Under the pieces are notes generated by a model. That model did no database searches. It was not told where the DNA came from and saw nothing but the letters and a program-made list of their open reading frames with translations. A DNA stretch of 49,544 nucleotides from Bacteroidales bacterium UBA5349 (lineage in GTDB: Bacteria; Bacteroidota; Bacteroidia; Bacteroidales; Tenuifilaceae): positions 1 to 49,544 of the forward strand of contig DHQB01000011.1 in NCBI GenBank assembly GCA_002410065.1, given 5' to 3'. Positions 43,168 to 49,544 of this stretch are shown here, piece after piece. The first letter of the stretch is position 1, and every line of letters starts with the position of its first letter. Both the position numbers and the translations under genes were made by a program.

Positions 43168-44709
43168 ATGAATTCACTAGAAGAAATATTCCAACAATTC
43201 GAACAAAAGCAAAAGATTGCTATTGAAGGGGTAAGCAAAGAAAAAATTGAAAAGCAATTAAGCGCTGGAAAAAAAACAGCTCGTACAAGAATTGTGGAAT
43301 TACTAGATCCAAACACTTTTAATGAGATTGACCAACTAGTTGTTCATCGATCCTCAGAGTTTGGCATGGATAAGCAAAGAATTGCCGGTGACGGTGTAAT
43401 AACAGGTTATGGCAAAATTGATGGTAAAATAGTGTATGTATACGCCTACGATTTTACAGTTTTTGGCGGTACTTTAAGTCGCGCAAATGCGGACAAAATT
43501 ATCAAATTACAGAACATGGCTCTAAAAACTGGTGCTCCAATTATAGGGCTAAATGACTCGGGTGGTGCCCGAATTCAAGAAGGCGTTGAGAGTCTTGCAG
43601 GGTACGCAGAAATTTTTTACAATAATGTACGAAGCTCTGGCGTAGTACCACAAATAACCTGCGTTATGGGACCGTGTGCCGGTGGAGCCGTTTACTCCCC
43701 TGCCCTTAACGATTTTATTATTATGGTAAAAGACACCAGCTACATGTTTGTTACTGGTCCCGATGTGATTAAAGCAGTAACCCATGAAGATGTATCGAAA
43801 GAAGATCTGGGAGGTGCCATTACTCATAACTCAAGAAGTGGCGTTGCACACTTCTTGGCCGATAACGATGAGCAGGCATTAATGCTAGTTAGAGAGTTGA
43901 TGAGTTTCCTTCCCCCAAACAATATGGAAGGAACAACAAAAGGACAAACCAACGATGATCCAAATAGAGAGGATGAAAAAATTCAAACGATAGTCCCAGC
44001 CGATCCGAATAAGCCCTACGATATCAAAGATTTAATTATCAATATAATTGACGATGCCAACTTTTTAGAAGTTCAATCGCATTTTGCCAAAAACATAGTT
44101 ATTGGATTTGCCCGCATGGCAGGGCAAACAGTGGGTATTGTTGCAAATCAGCCAGCACACCTTGCAGGCGCACTCGATATTAATTCATCTGTAAAATCCG
44201 CTAGATTTATTAGATTTTGTGATGCTTTCAATATACCGTTAATAACCTTTGTAGATGTACCAGGATTTTTACCTGGAATAGCACAGGAAACAGGAGGGAT
44301 TATAAAGCACGGCTCGAAATTATTATATGCATATGCCGAAGCTACAGTTCCGAAACTTACTGTAATTACCAGAAAAGCATACGGTGGAGCATACTGTGTA
44401 ATGTCGAGTAAGCAGGTTGGAGCAGATATTAACTATGCCTACCCCACTGCAGAAATTGCTGTTATGGGTCCAGAAGGGGCTGTAAGCATTATACACAGGA
44501 ATAGCATAAACAATGAGGACGAGAAGCAACGTTTGATAAATGAATATAGAGGAACCTTTGCAACACCATACAAAGCAGCAGAACTAGGCTATATTGATGA
44601 AATAATTATGCCGAAACAAACTCGTTCTAAACTTATTCATGCCCTCGAGCTAACAAAAAGCAAAATTCACCAGCAACCCCCACGAAAACATGGAAATATT
44701 GCGCTTTAA
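43168..44709 (+). CDS. Acyl-CoA carboxylase carboxyltransferase (propionyl-CoA/methylmalonyl-CoA type)
   Basis: 513 residues of the PccB/MmdA family with two crotonase-like halves: 'GGTLSRANADKIIKLQNMALKTGAPIIGLNDSGGARIQEG' and the oxyanion 'GPCAGGAVYSPAL' in the first, and 'VPGFLPGIAQETGGIIKHG' with 'GGAYCVMSSK' in the second. It moves the carboxyl group between biotin and an acyl-CoA. Family members act on propionyl-CoA or methylmalonyl-CoA; with the biotin carboxylase next door, a carboxylase is favoured over a Na+-pumping decarboxylase, and no membrane beta subunit is encoded here. Confidence 0.92.
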   Translation: MNSLEEIFQQFEQKQKIAIEGVSKEKIEKQLSAGKKTARTRIVELLDPNTFNEIDQLVVHRSSEFGMDKQRIAGDGVITGYGKIDGKIVYVYAYDFTVFGGTLSRANADKIIKLQNMALKTGAPIIGLNDSGGARIQEGVESLAGYAEIFYNNVRSSGVVPQITCVMGPCAGGAVYSPALNDFIIMVKDTSYMFVTGPDVIKAVTHEDVSKEDLGGAITHNSRSGVAHFLADNDEQALMLVRELMSFLPPNNMEGTTKGQTNDDPNREDEKIQTIVPADPNKPYDIKDLIINIIDDANFLEVQSHFAKNIVIGFARMAGQTVGIVANQPAHLAGALDINSSVKSARFIRFCDAFNIPLITFVDVPGFLPGIAQETGGIIKHGSKLLYAYAEATVPKLTVITRKAYGGAYCVMSSKQVGADINYAYPTAEIAVMGPEGAVSIIHRNSINNEDEKQRLINEYRGTFATPYKAAELGYIDEIIMPKQTRSKLIHALELTKSKIHQQPPRKHGNIAL

Positions 44710-44772
44710 GTTCCTGTAAACTAAAAGAAAGTGGAATAATTATCCAAATGAACTAAAAAAGATCGCTTAATA

Positions 44773-44804
44773 TTTGGGAGATTTGTATAAATACAATACT
44801 TTTG
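44773..44804 (+). promoter_or_regulatory. Promoter of the tRNA-Gly/tRNA-Leu unit
   Basis: TTTG (44773-44776), a 20-bp spacer and TACTTTTG (44797-44804) form a complete Bacteroidota promoter, 45 bp before tRNA-Gly. Confidence 0.65.
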
Positions 44805-44849
44805 CATTCGCAATTGGGAAATGTTAATTGCTTAAGGTTTTGAAATTTT

Positions 44850-44922
<73 letters not shown>

Positions 44923-44931
44923 CAACGTAAC

Positions 44932-44955
44932 AAGCGGATACTCTCCGCTTTTTTA
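44932..44955 (+). terminator. Hairpin after tRNA-Gly
   Basis: A 7-bp stem AAGCGGA/TCCGCTT with a 5-nt loop and T-run lies between the two tRNA genes. It may end the tRNA-Gly transcript. Confidence 0.7.
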
Positions 44956-44982
44956 CTATTAACACTTTTCTTTTCATTTTGG

Positions 44983-45067
44983 GCCCGGATGGTGGAATAG
45001 GTAGACACGCAGGACTTAAAATCCTGTGGCCATTGCGGCTGTGCCGGTTCGATTCCGGCTCCGGGTA
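44983..45067 (+). tRNA. tRNA-Leu (TAA)
   Basis: 85-nt class II tRNA with a long variable arm. Acceptor GCCCGGA/TCCGGGT (first pair G-T), anticodon stem CAGGA/TCCTG with loop CTTAAAA (TAA at 45017-45019), T-loop TTCGATT. CCA is not encoded. Its 3' part from ATTGCGGC on is repeated downstream at 45349-45428. Confidence 0.95.
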
Positions 45068-45074
45068 CTAAATT

Positions 45075-45101
45075 AAGCCTCGAGAAATCGAGGCTTTTTT
45101 T
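45075..45101 (+). terminator. Terminator of tRNA-Leu
   Basis: A 9-bp stem AAGCCTCGA/TCGAGGCTT with a GAAA tetraloop and T-run. A decayed copy follows the duplicated tRNA end at 45433-45458. Confidence 0.92.
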
Positions 45102-45113
45102 ATAGCAAATTGC

Positions 45114-45404
45114 ATGTACTACGTATACGTCATTTCAAGCCTTAATAGAAAATACAACTATATTGGGATAACTAATAACCCCGAAAGAAGAATTGCTCAG
45201 CACAACCTAGGGTACAATTGAACAACAAAACCCTACAGGCCTTTCACGCTTCTCTTACTTGAAAAACATCCCTCACGACCTATTGCTCGAGATCGGGAGA
45301 AATTCTTAAAATCTGGAATTGGAAGAGAGTACATTAGAAATATTGTTGATTGCGGCTGTGCCGGCCTATCTACCCTGCCTGACCGGCAGGCAGGCGACAG
45401 GTAG
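45114..45404 (+). pseudogene. GIY-YIG endonuclease-like gene with internal stop
   Basis: Translation from the ATG at 45114 reads 'MYYVYVISSLNRKYNYIGITNNPERRIAQHN', a clear GIY-YIG N-terminus ('YVYVI'...'YIG', catalytic Arg in 'NPERRIAQH'). It hits TGA at 45219-45221. The same frame continues 'TTKPYRPFTLLLLEKHPS...ARDREKFLKSGIGREYIRNIV', the rest of the domain with its Glu ('REKFLKSG'), so one nonsense change (for instance CGA to TGA) broke a gene of ~80-100 codons. The last codons ('DCGCAG') are the duplicated tRNA-Leu sequence. The frame now ends in the inserted palindrome at 45402-45404. Before that insertion it would have run through the tRNA copy. Confidence 0.85.
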
Positions 45405-45428
45405 ATTCGATTCCGGCTCCGGGTACTA
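45349..45428 (+). other. Partial duplicate of tRNA-Leu 3' end, split by an insertion
   Basis: ATTGCGGCTGTGCCGG (45349-45364) and the tail TTCGATTCCGGCTCCGGG onward (45406-45428) match tRNA-Leu exactly. Homology continues into the downstream terminator and TATAGCAAA. The two pieces are separated by a 41-bp palindrome. It cannot fold as a whole tRNA because the 5' half is absent. Confidence 0.9.
45365..45405. repeat. 41-bp palindromic insertion in the tRNA-Leu copy
   Basis: The insertion has an inner stem CTGCCTG/CAGGCAG around ACCGG, flanked by outer arms ATCTACC and GGTAGAT (the last T belonging to the flank). It interrupts the T-arm of the duplicate. The core resembles the CCTGCCTGCCG...GGCAGG element at 30754-30772, so it belongs to a dispersed palindromic family. 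Confidence 0.8.
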
Positions 45429-45463
45429 GATTAAGCCTCGAGAAATCGGGTTTTTTTTATAGC

Positions 45464-45490
45464 AAAAAAGGTCAGTAAAACTGCCCTTTT
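45464..45490 (-). terminator. Terminator-like hairpin after the sigma-factor gene
   Basis: Arms AAAAGG-T-CAGT and ACTG-C-CCTTTT (one mismatch, AAA loop) lie 52 bp past the minus-strand sigma gene stop, with a T-run on the minus strand. Confidence 0.6.
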
Positions 45491-45541
45491 GAATTAACTC
45501 ATATTCGTTAACTGTTGCTAAAACTTATAGATCCTAAATTA

Positions 45542-46039
45542 CTATTGGTAATCTGGCAACGCGTTCATCAACTTTTGCCTTGAGAAAAATATTCTACTTT
45601 TAACCGTACCAATCTTTAAGTTAAGCTGCTCTGCAATCTCTTTATACTTGTAACCTGAGGTATGCATCTGGAACGGAATTCTAAAATCATCATCAAGTTC
45701 ACTTACCTTTTGGCTAATCTCATTGTGTGAATAGTTTGACTCTGGTCCTTCTTCAAAAGCTCTTCCATTAATTAAATACTGATTATCGCTTGAATCAAAT
45801 GTGGTTCTTTGCTTAACCGCCTTGCGATAATTGTTAATAAAAGTATTTTTCATAATGGTAAAAGTCCATGCTTTTATGTTGGTATTCTCCTGAAACTTAT
45901 CTTTGTAAGTTAAAGCCTTAAGAAAAGTTTCCTGAAGAAGGTCGCGAGCGTCGTCTGGATTAGCGGTTAGGCTGTATGCAAATCTTTCCAAATTTGGTTC
46001 GAGCTCAACTAATGCTGTGGTGAATTCTGCTGTTGACAT
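45542..46039 (-). CDS. ECF-type RNA polymerase sigma factor
   Basis: 165 residues: sigma region 2 (~10-75, 'FAYSLTANPDDARDLLQETFLKAL' and 'IKAWTFTIMKNTFINNYRK') and region 4 (~108-160, 'FRIPFQMHTSGYKYKEIAEQLNLKIGTVKSRIFFSRQKL'); no region 3. It directs core polymerase to a private promoter set. No anti-sigma gene is adjacent; the nearest upstream gene on the strand is the B12-type MerR regulator. Its own promoter is of the vegetative type (TTTG-N19-TATATTTG), so it does not look self-activated. Confidence 0.95.
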   Translation of the reverse strand: MSTAEFTTALVELEPNLERFAYSLTANPDDARDLLQETFLKALTYKDKFQENTNIKAWTFTIMKNTFINNYRKAVKQRTTFDSSDNQYLINGRAFEEGPESNYSHNEISQKVSELDDDFRIPFQMHTSGYKYKEIAEQLNLKIGTVKSRIFFSRQKLMNALPDYQ

Positions 46040-46388
46040 AATTGTAAAGTTTAAATGTTGTTTTTATCTGGTCTAAATAAACGTTGATACAAATATACAA
46101 CAGGATTAAACAAAACCAAATTCAGAATATTGAAATACCCTACATTTAAGCCTACATTCTAAATAATAATTGGCCCTTAGCTTCTAAGCAACAAAAGGTT
46201 GTGAGGTTTCTTTCTAAATTGATTCTAAATAATAAAAAAAGGGGATGGTTAAAGTAGGTTTATTTGAATTATCAGTTTTTAAATTGACTGAATAGGATAA
46301 AACCATCATAGTTACGGCCTAATAGGATGGCCTATATAGTTTAAAATGCTCGGAAAGGGATTAATTCTAGTAACTCACACAGGAATGA
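46040..46388. other. 349-bp gap between regulator and sigma gene, with direct repeats
   Basis: No gene is seen. Besides the sigma promoter, it holds a 14-bp direct repeat ATTCTAAATAATAA (46156-46169 and 46222-46235), AATAGGAT twice (46291-46298, 46321-46328) and GGCCTAATA/GGCCTATAT (46317-46325, 46329-46337). These could be regulator sites; none matches a known operator. Confidence 0.5.
46090..46120 (-). promoter_or_regulatory. Promoter of the ECF sigma gene
   Basis: On the minus strand: TTTG (46120-46117), a 19-bp spacer, TATATTTG (46097-46090), then the ATG at 46039. The spacing is identical to the tRNA-Phe promoter. Confidence 0.7.
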
Positions 46389-47264
46389 TTATTTTAAACC
46401 TAAACTATTCCTAAATTGTTGAGCGTTAGCTATTTTATAAACATTTGATGGCATTTTCATATTGCTAGCCTGAATTAAATGACCAGTAGCAAGAATTGGA
46501 ATGCCATTGAGCTTATTGGATAAATGTTTAAATAGGTCACTCAGAGTATCGTTGAACATAGCAAGGGTAATCGAGGTAAAGAGATGCGTTACATTTTGCT
46601 TTTCTGCAACCTCTAGCACATCATTTGTTGGTACGTTTTGTCCAAGATAAACAGTCTGAAAACCCTCTTTTCGTGCAATATAGTTAAAGTACAACAATCC
46701 AAGTTCATGTAGTTCTCCCTCGGGCAAAAAGAAAAGGATGTTTTCGCTCCTTTGCTTTAACGGTTTAAGTTGCAACGAAGAAGCAATTAAAACATTGCGA
46801 AGAATATTGGACGAGAAATGCTCTTGCGCTGGTGAGATTGTTCCAGCCTGCCAGAGTAATCCAATCCGCTTTTGAAAAGGGACAATCATATTCTCGAAAG
46901 TCCATTCAATGCCTTTTTCAGCAATAGTATTCTGAATTATTAAGCTAAATTGTTCTTGATCTAGATTTAATGCGTGCATAAAGAGCGACTCTGGAACTGG
47001 TGTGGGAGAAGCATAATGGCTCCCTTTGCTCACCATATCAGAAATTTCGTCAGAGTTCAATTTTGCAATGCGGCTAATTTTGAATCCCATATTCTGCAAA
47101 AGAACAATATTTAACGAAAGTCTTAAATCATCGTCGGAGTATCTACGGATATTCGTATCGGTTCTATCTGGAGAAAACATATTATACCTTTTCTCCCAAA
47201 TCCTAATGGTGTGAGCTTTAATACCCGAAAGTAGCGATAGTTCTTTTATGCTATAGGTTGCCAT
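46389..47264 (-). CDS. MerR-family regulator with B12-binding domains (CarH/LitR-like)
   Basis: 291 residues: an N-terminal MerR winged helix ('YSIKELSLLSGIKAHTIRIWEKRY', 1-75), a helical B12-binding cap (~90-165) and a Rossmann-like cobalamin domain (~172-291). The cap keeps the W-x9-EH motif (Trp138, Glu148, His149), which in CarH packs adenosylcobalamin for light sensing. The cobalamin-ligand motif is E-x-H-x-x-G at 184-189 (His186). CarH binds DNA as a tetramer in the dark and releases it on photolysis. Carotenoid genes, the usual targets, are absent nearby; the ECF sigma gene follows on the same strand. Confidence 0.9.
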   Translation of the reverse strand: MATYSIKELSLLSGIKAHTIRIWEKRYNMFSPDRTDTNIRRYSDDDLRLSLNIVLLQNMGFKISRIAKLNSDEISDMVSKGSHYASPTPVPESLFMHALNLDQEQFSLIIQNTIAEKGIEWTFENMIVPFQKRIGLLWQAGTISPAQEHFSSNILRNVLIASSLQLKPLKQRSENILFFLPEGELHELGLLYFNYIARKEGFQTVYLGQNVPTNDVLEVAEKQNVTHLFTSITLAMFNDTLSDLFKHLSNKLNGIPILATGHLIQASNMKMPSNVYKIANAQQFRNSLGLK

Positions 47265-47326
47265 AATGTAATGTTTAACAATACATCAACAGATGTTAAG
47301 CAAAATGGTTCAGCTAGTTTATTATG

Positions 47327-47980
47327 TTACTCGAATTGTTTACGGATAATTGATAAACCATCACGCAAAGGCAACAGGACCTTGTCCAATTTATCGTTTT
47401 CAGCAACCATCTTATTGAAATCGACAACCCCTTTTGTAAAACTATCGTCGGGTTGTTTCAATAAAACCTTCCCTCCCCACAGAACGTTATCGGCAAGAAT
47501 AATTCCCCCTACCCTAACCCTTGGCAAAATAACTTTCAGGTATTGGGGATATTGTCGTTTATCGCCGTCAATGAGAACCAAATCAAAATCGCCCTCAATT
47601 TTTGGAATAATATCAAGAGCATCTCCTTGGTGAAGCGTAATTACTTTATCGAGTTTAGCTTTGGTAAAGAATTCCTTTGCCGTATCGCAAACCTCGTCGT
47701 TAATTTCGATAGTGTGTAATTCTGCACCAAGGTTAAGACCTTTTGCCATACAAATTGCTGAGTATCCGGTATATGTGCCTATTTCGAGGACTCTGCTGGG
47801 TTTAAACATAAAGCAGATCAACTCGAGCAGTTTACCTTGCGTTGGACCACAAAGCATACGCGGATGGAGGTTGGTTAAATGCGTATGCCTTCTTAACTCG
47901 TAAAGCAAACTATCTTCAGCGGAGGAGTGCCTTAGCAAATACTCTTCAAGATCGTTAGTTCCAAACGTGCTCGCTTCCAT
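47327..47980 (-). CDS. SAM-dependent O-methyltransferase
   Basis: 217 residues of the caffeoyl-CoA/catechol O-methyltransferase type. SAM motif I is 'VLEIGTYTGYSAICMAKGL'; the metal/substrate region 'DLVLIDGDKRQYPQYL' and 'GGIILADNVLWGGKV' follow. It is cytosolic and the substrate is unknown. The ATG directly follows the stop of the M16 peptidase gene (no gap), so the two are translationally linked. The MerR gene starts 62 bp on, possibly in the same transcript. Confidence 0.94.
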   Translation of the reverse strand: MEASTFGTNDLEEYLLRHSSAEDSLLYELRRHTHLTNLHPRMLCGPTQGKLLELICFMFKPSRVLEIGTYTGYSAICMAKGLNLGAELHTIEINDEVCDTAKEFFTKAKLDKVITLHQGDALDIIPKIEGDFDLVLIDGDKRQYPQYLKVILPRVRVGGIILADNVLWGGKVLLKQPDDSFTKGVVDFNKMVAENDKLDKVLLPLRDGLSIIRKQFE

Positions 47981-49201
47981 CTATTTATAGATAAGGGTTG
48001 ATAGATTATTTGGGTCAAACATATCGTTAGCAATTTGCAACAGATAATCAGAAGTAATTGACTCAATTTTTTCATTAACCTCAGAGAGTGAGTCTATGGA
48101 ATTAAAAAACATTGAAGTTCGGGCAGCATTAAGCATTAGCGACTCGCTATTATCTGAGGCTATTGCCAACTGGCCTATAAGCTGTTTCTTAGCTTTTACC
48201 AACTGTTGAACACCAAGAGGTTTTTCGCGTAAGCACTTCATTTCGGCATAAACAAGTGCTAATGCGCGCTCAAAGTTAGCCTTATCAGTTCCAAAATATA
48301 CAGAGAAAACACCTGTATCGGAGTACGGAGAAAAAGAAGCTTCCACATTATAGGCCAAACCATTTCGTTCTCGTAGGGCTAAATTTAGCCTAGAGTTCTG
48401 ACCGGGTCCACCCAAAATATTCGTTAGCAAGAACATTCCTATTCTATTCTCATCATTCAAATCATATGAACGCGAACCTATGATGCAGTGTCTTTGATAT
48501 GTGTTCTTTTTTACCTCTTTATGCTGAGGTGTTGAAAAATTTATAGGCATTCTGGCCTGCGTTCTCAAATTAGGATTTACCAAACCAAAATAGCGTTGAG
48601 CCAAACGAACAACTCGTTTAAAAGGGATATCTCCAATTGAACAAAAAATAATTTGATCGGTATTGTAATTCCTTTTAATAAATCCCTCGATATCTTCCTT
48701 GGTGAAATGCTTTATGTGGCTTTTTGTGCCCAATATATTTCGTCCGAAAGGATGATTAGGATATAGTAATTCTTCAAAATCATCGAAAATTAACTCAGAG
48801 GGTGAATCCTTATAGGAATTGATCTCATCCAGAATTACATCCTTTTCCTTTAGCAACTCCTTTTCGGGGAAGGTAGATCTAAAAAAAATATCGTAAAGTA
48901 GCTCTACCGCTCTATGAAAATCTTCTTTAAGGAACGTTGCATGCACAACCGTCTCCTCTTTTGTGGTATAGGCATTGAGTTCGCCCCCAACATCCTCGAG
49001 CCTACTTGTAATGTGGTAGGCCTTTCTGCGCTTAGTGCCCTTAAATATAACGTGCTCAATAAAATGGGCTATACCGTGCTCTCTGTCTAATTCGTCACGA
49101 GTGCCTGCATTAACCATTATGCTACAATAAGCTACTGGTGATGCATTGCGTCCATGCACTATCCTTATGCCATTATTTAGTGTATATGTTTCGAAAACCA
49201 T
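47981..49201 (-). CDS. M16-family zinc peptidase
   Basis: 406 residues, the usual half-size M16 protein (two M16 lobes). The zinc motif is inverted HxxEH in 'GIAHFIEHVIFKGT', with the third ligand Glu expected in 'TTKEETVVHATF'. The second lobe has 'LRERNGLAYNVEASFSPYSDTGVF'. It has no signal peptide, so a cytosolic (PqqL/processing-peptidase-like) location is likely. It heads the unit M16-OMT-MerR. A TACGTTTG box (reverse complement of 49219-49226) with CAA at 49249-49251 (TTG, 22-bp spacer) is a plausible promoter. Confidence 0.94.
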   Translation of the reverse strand: MVFETYTLNNGIRIVHGRNASPVAYCSIMVNAGTRDELDREHGIAHFIEHVIFKGTKRRKAYHITSRLEDVGGELNAYTTKEETVVHATFLKEDFHRAVELLYDIFFRSTFPEKELLKEKDVILDEINSYKDSPSELIFDDFEELLYPNHPFGRNILGTKSHIKHFTKEDIEGFIKRNYNTDQIIFCSIGDIPFKRVVRLAQRYFGLVNPNLRTQARMPINFSTPQHKEVKKNTYQRHCIIGSRSYDLNDENRIGMFLLTNILGGPGQNSRLNLALRERNGLAYNVEASFSPYSDTGVFSVYFGTDKANFERALALVYAEMKCLREKPLGVQQLVKAKKQLIGQLAIASDNSESLMLNAARTSMFFNSIDSLSEVNEKIESITSDYLLQIANDMFDPNNLSTLIYK

Positions 49202-49218
49202 ATAAATATTTTAATTTG

Positions 49219-49251
49219 CAAACGTAATCAAATGGAATGAAAAACCAGCAA
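49219..49251 (-). promoter_or_regulatory. Candidate promoter of the M16 gene
   Basis: On the minus strand: TTG (49251-49249), a 22-bp spacer, then TACGTTTG (49226-49219), 18 bp before the ATG. Confidence 0.45.
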
Positions 49252-49416
49252 TTGAATATGCAGGTAACCAATCTAAAACCCACTTTAGGCATCATTGAAA
49301 GATAGAAAAAAGACTTAATTATCTAGACTGAATATAAATACTATTGTCTTAAATGCATAACAAACCTGATAATCAACAAATATCTGTATAAAACTAGAAC
49401 AAAACGGAGAAAGGTA

Positions 49417-49447
49417 TTTGTAGTTAACAAAAGTTGCCTTATATTTG
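49417..49447 (+). promoter_or_regulatory. Promoter of tRNA-Phe
   Basis: TTTG (49417-49420), a 19-bp spacer and TATATTTG (49440-49447), ending 14 bp before the tRNA. Confidence 0.7.
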
Positions 49448-49461
49448 CGCCGCAAAACGCT

Positions 49462-49537
49462 GGTGCCATAGCTCAGTTGGTAGAGCAAAGGACTGAAAAT
49501 CCTTGTGTCCCCGGTTCGATTCCTGGTGGCACCACCA
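49462..49537 (+). tRNA. tRNA-Phe (GAA)
   Basis: Acceptor GGTGCCA/TGGCACC, D-loop GCTCAGTTGGTAGAGC, anticodon stem AAGGA/TCCTT with loop CTGAAAA (GAA), T-loop TTCGATT, discriminator A followed by encoded CCA (49535-49537), unlike the two other tRNAs in the window. Confidence 0.95.
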
Positions 49538-49544
49538 CACCCCG

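Noticed and set aside
41046..44709. Na+-pumping methylmalonyl-CoA decarboxylase operon
   Set aside because: A biotin carboxylase is present and the membrane beta and small gamma/delta subunits are absent.

Overview
This is a chromosomal segment from a member of the Bacteroidota, most likely a Bacteroidales/Marinilabiliales-like lineage, although the order cannot be fixed from sequence alone. The evidence is as follows. Several upstream regions carry the phylum-type promoter TTTG-N19/20-TAnnTTTG (best at both ends of the tRNA block and before the ECF sigma gene). Shine-Dalgarno sequences are generally absent. An M28 peptidase carries a type IX secretion C-terminal sorting domain. Many genes encode outer-membrane barrels, TPR proteins and MORN-type proteins typical of the group. 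The DNA is AT-rich and gene order is mostly housekeeping.

Layout. 1-8.3 kb: a truncated barrel protein, a DUF3108 protein, a ClC channel with CBS domains, a Crp/Fnr regulator, glyA (behind an unusual ~600 bp gap) and two small envelope proteins. 8.3-14.2 kb: a nitroreductase-fold lipoprotein, copA, a T9SS-exported M28 peptidase and idi. 14.4-21.5 kb: a TPR protein/outer-membrane barrel pair, then gyrB. 21.5-30.7 kb: an envelope cluster, the most interesting part of the window. One arm (minus strand) encodes a PapD/DUF916-like two-domain periplasmic protein and a MORN-repeat secreted protein. The divergent arm encodes a TPR-TM-SpoIIE phosphatase, two small secreted proteins that share a motif, and a 1175-residue protein combining Ig-like domains, a usher-like barrel, prealbumin-like domains and an OmpA peptidoglycan anchor. 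I read this as a candidate non-canonical chaperone/usher-like surface assembly system. 30.7-34.1 kb: dispersed repeats, a frameshifted and active-site-degenerate dapF relic, dapB and lepB. 34.1-40.8 kb: a SNF2 helicase, bcp-recA, an LPP20-like protein and a phosphohexomutase. 41.0-44.7 kb: a biotin-dependent acyl-CoA carboxylase operon. 44.8-45.5 kb: tRNA-Gly and tRNA-Leu followed by a broken GIY-YIG gene and a partial copy of the tRNA-Leu 3' end, itself split by a palindromic repeat. 45.5-49.2 kb: an ECF sigma factor, a CarH-like MerR/B12 regulator, an O-methyltransferase and an M16 peptidase, all on the minus strand. A tRNA-Phe closes the window.

Working together: accC-accB-carboxyltransferase form one enzyme. 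dapB and lepB are housekeeping genes downstream of the dead dapF. The CarH-like regulator and ECF sigma factor could form a light/B12-responsive regulatory pair. The 22.8-30.7 kb genes look like secretion chaperone, subunits, outer-membrane platform and a phosphatase-type signalling input for one surface structure.
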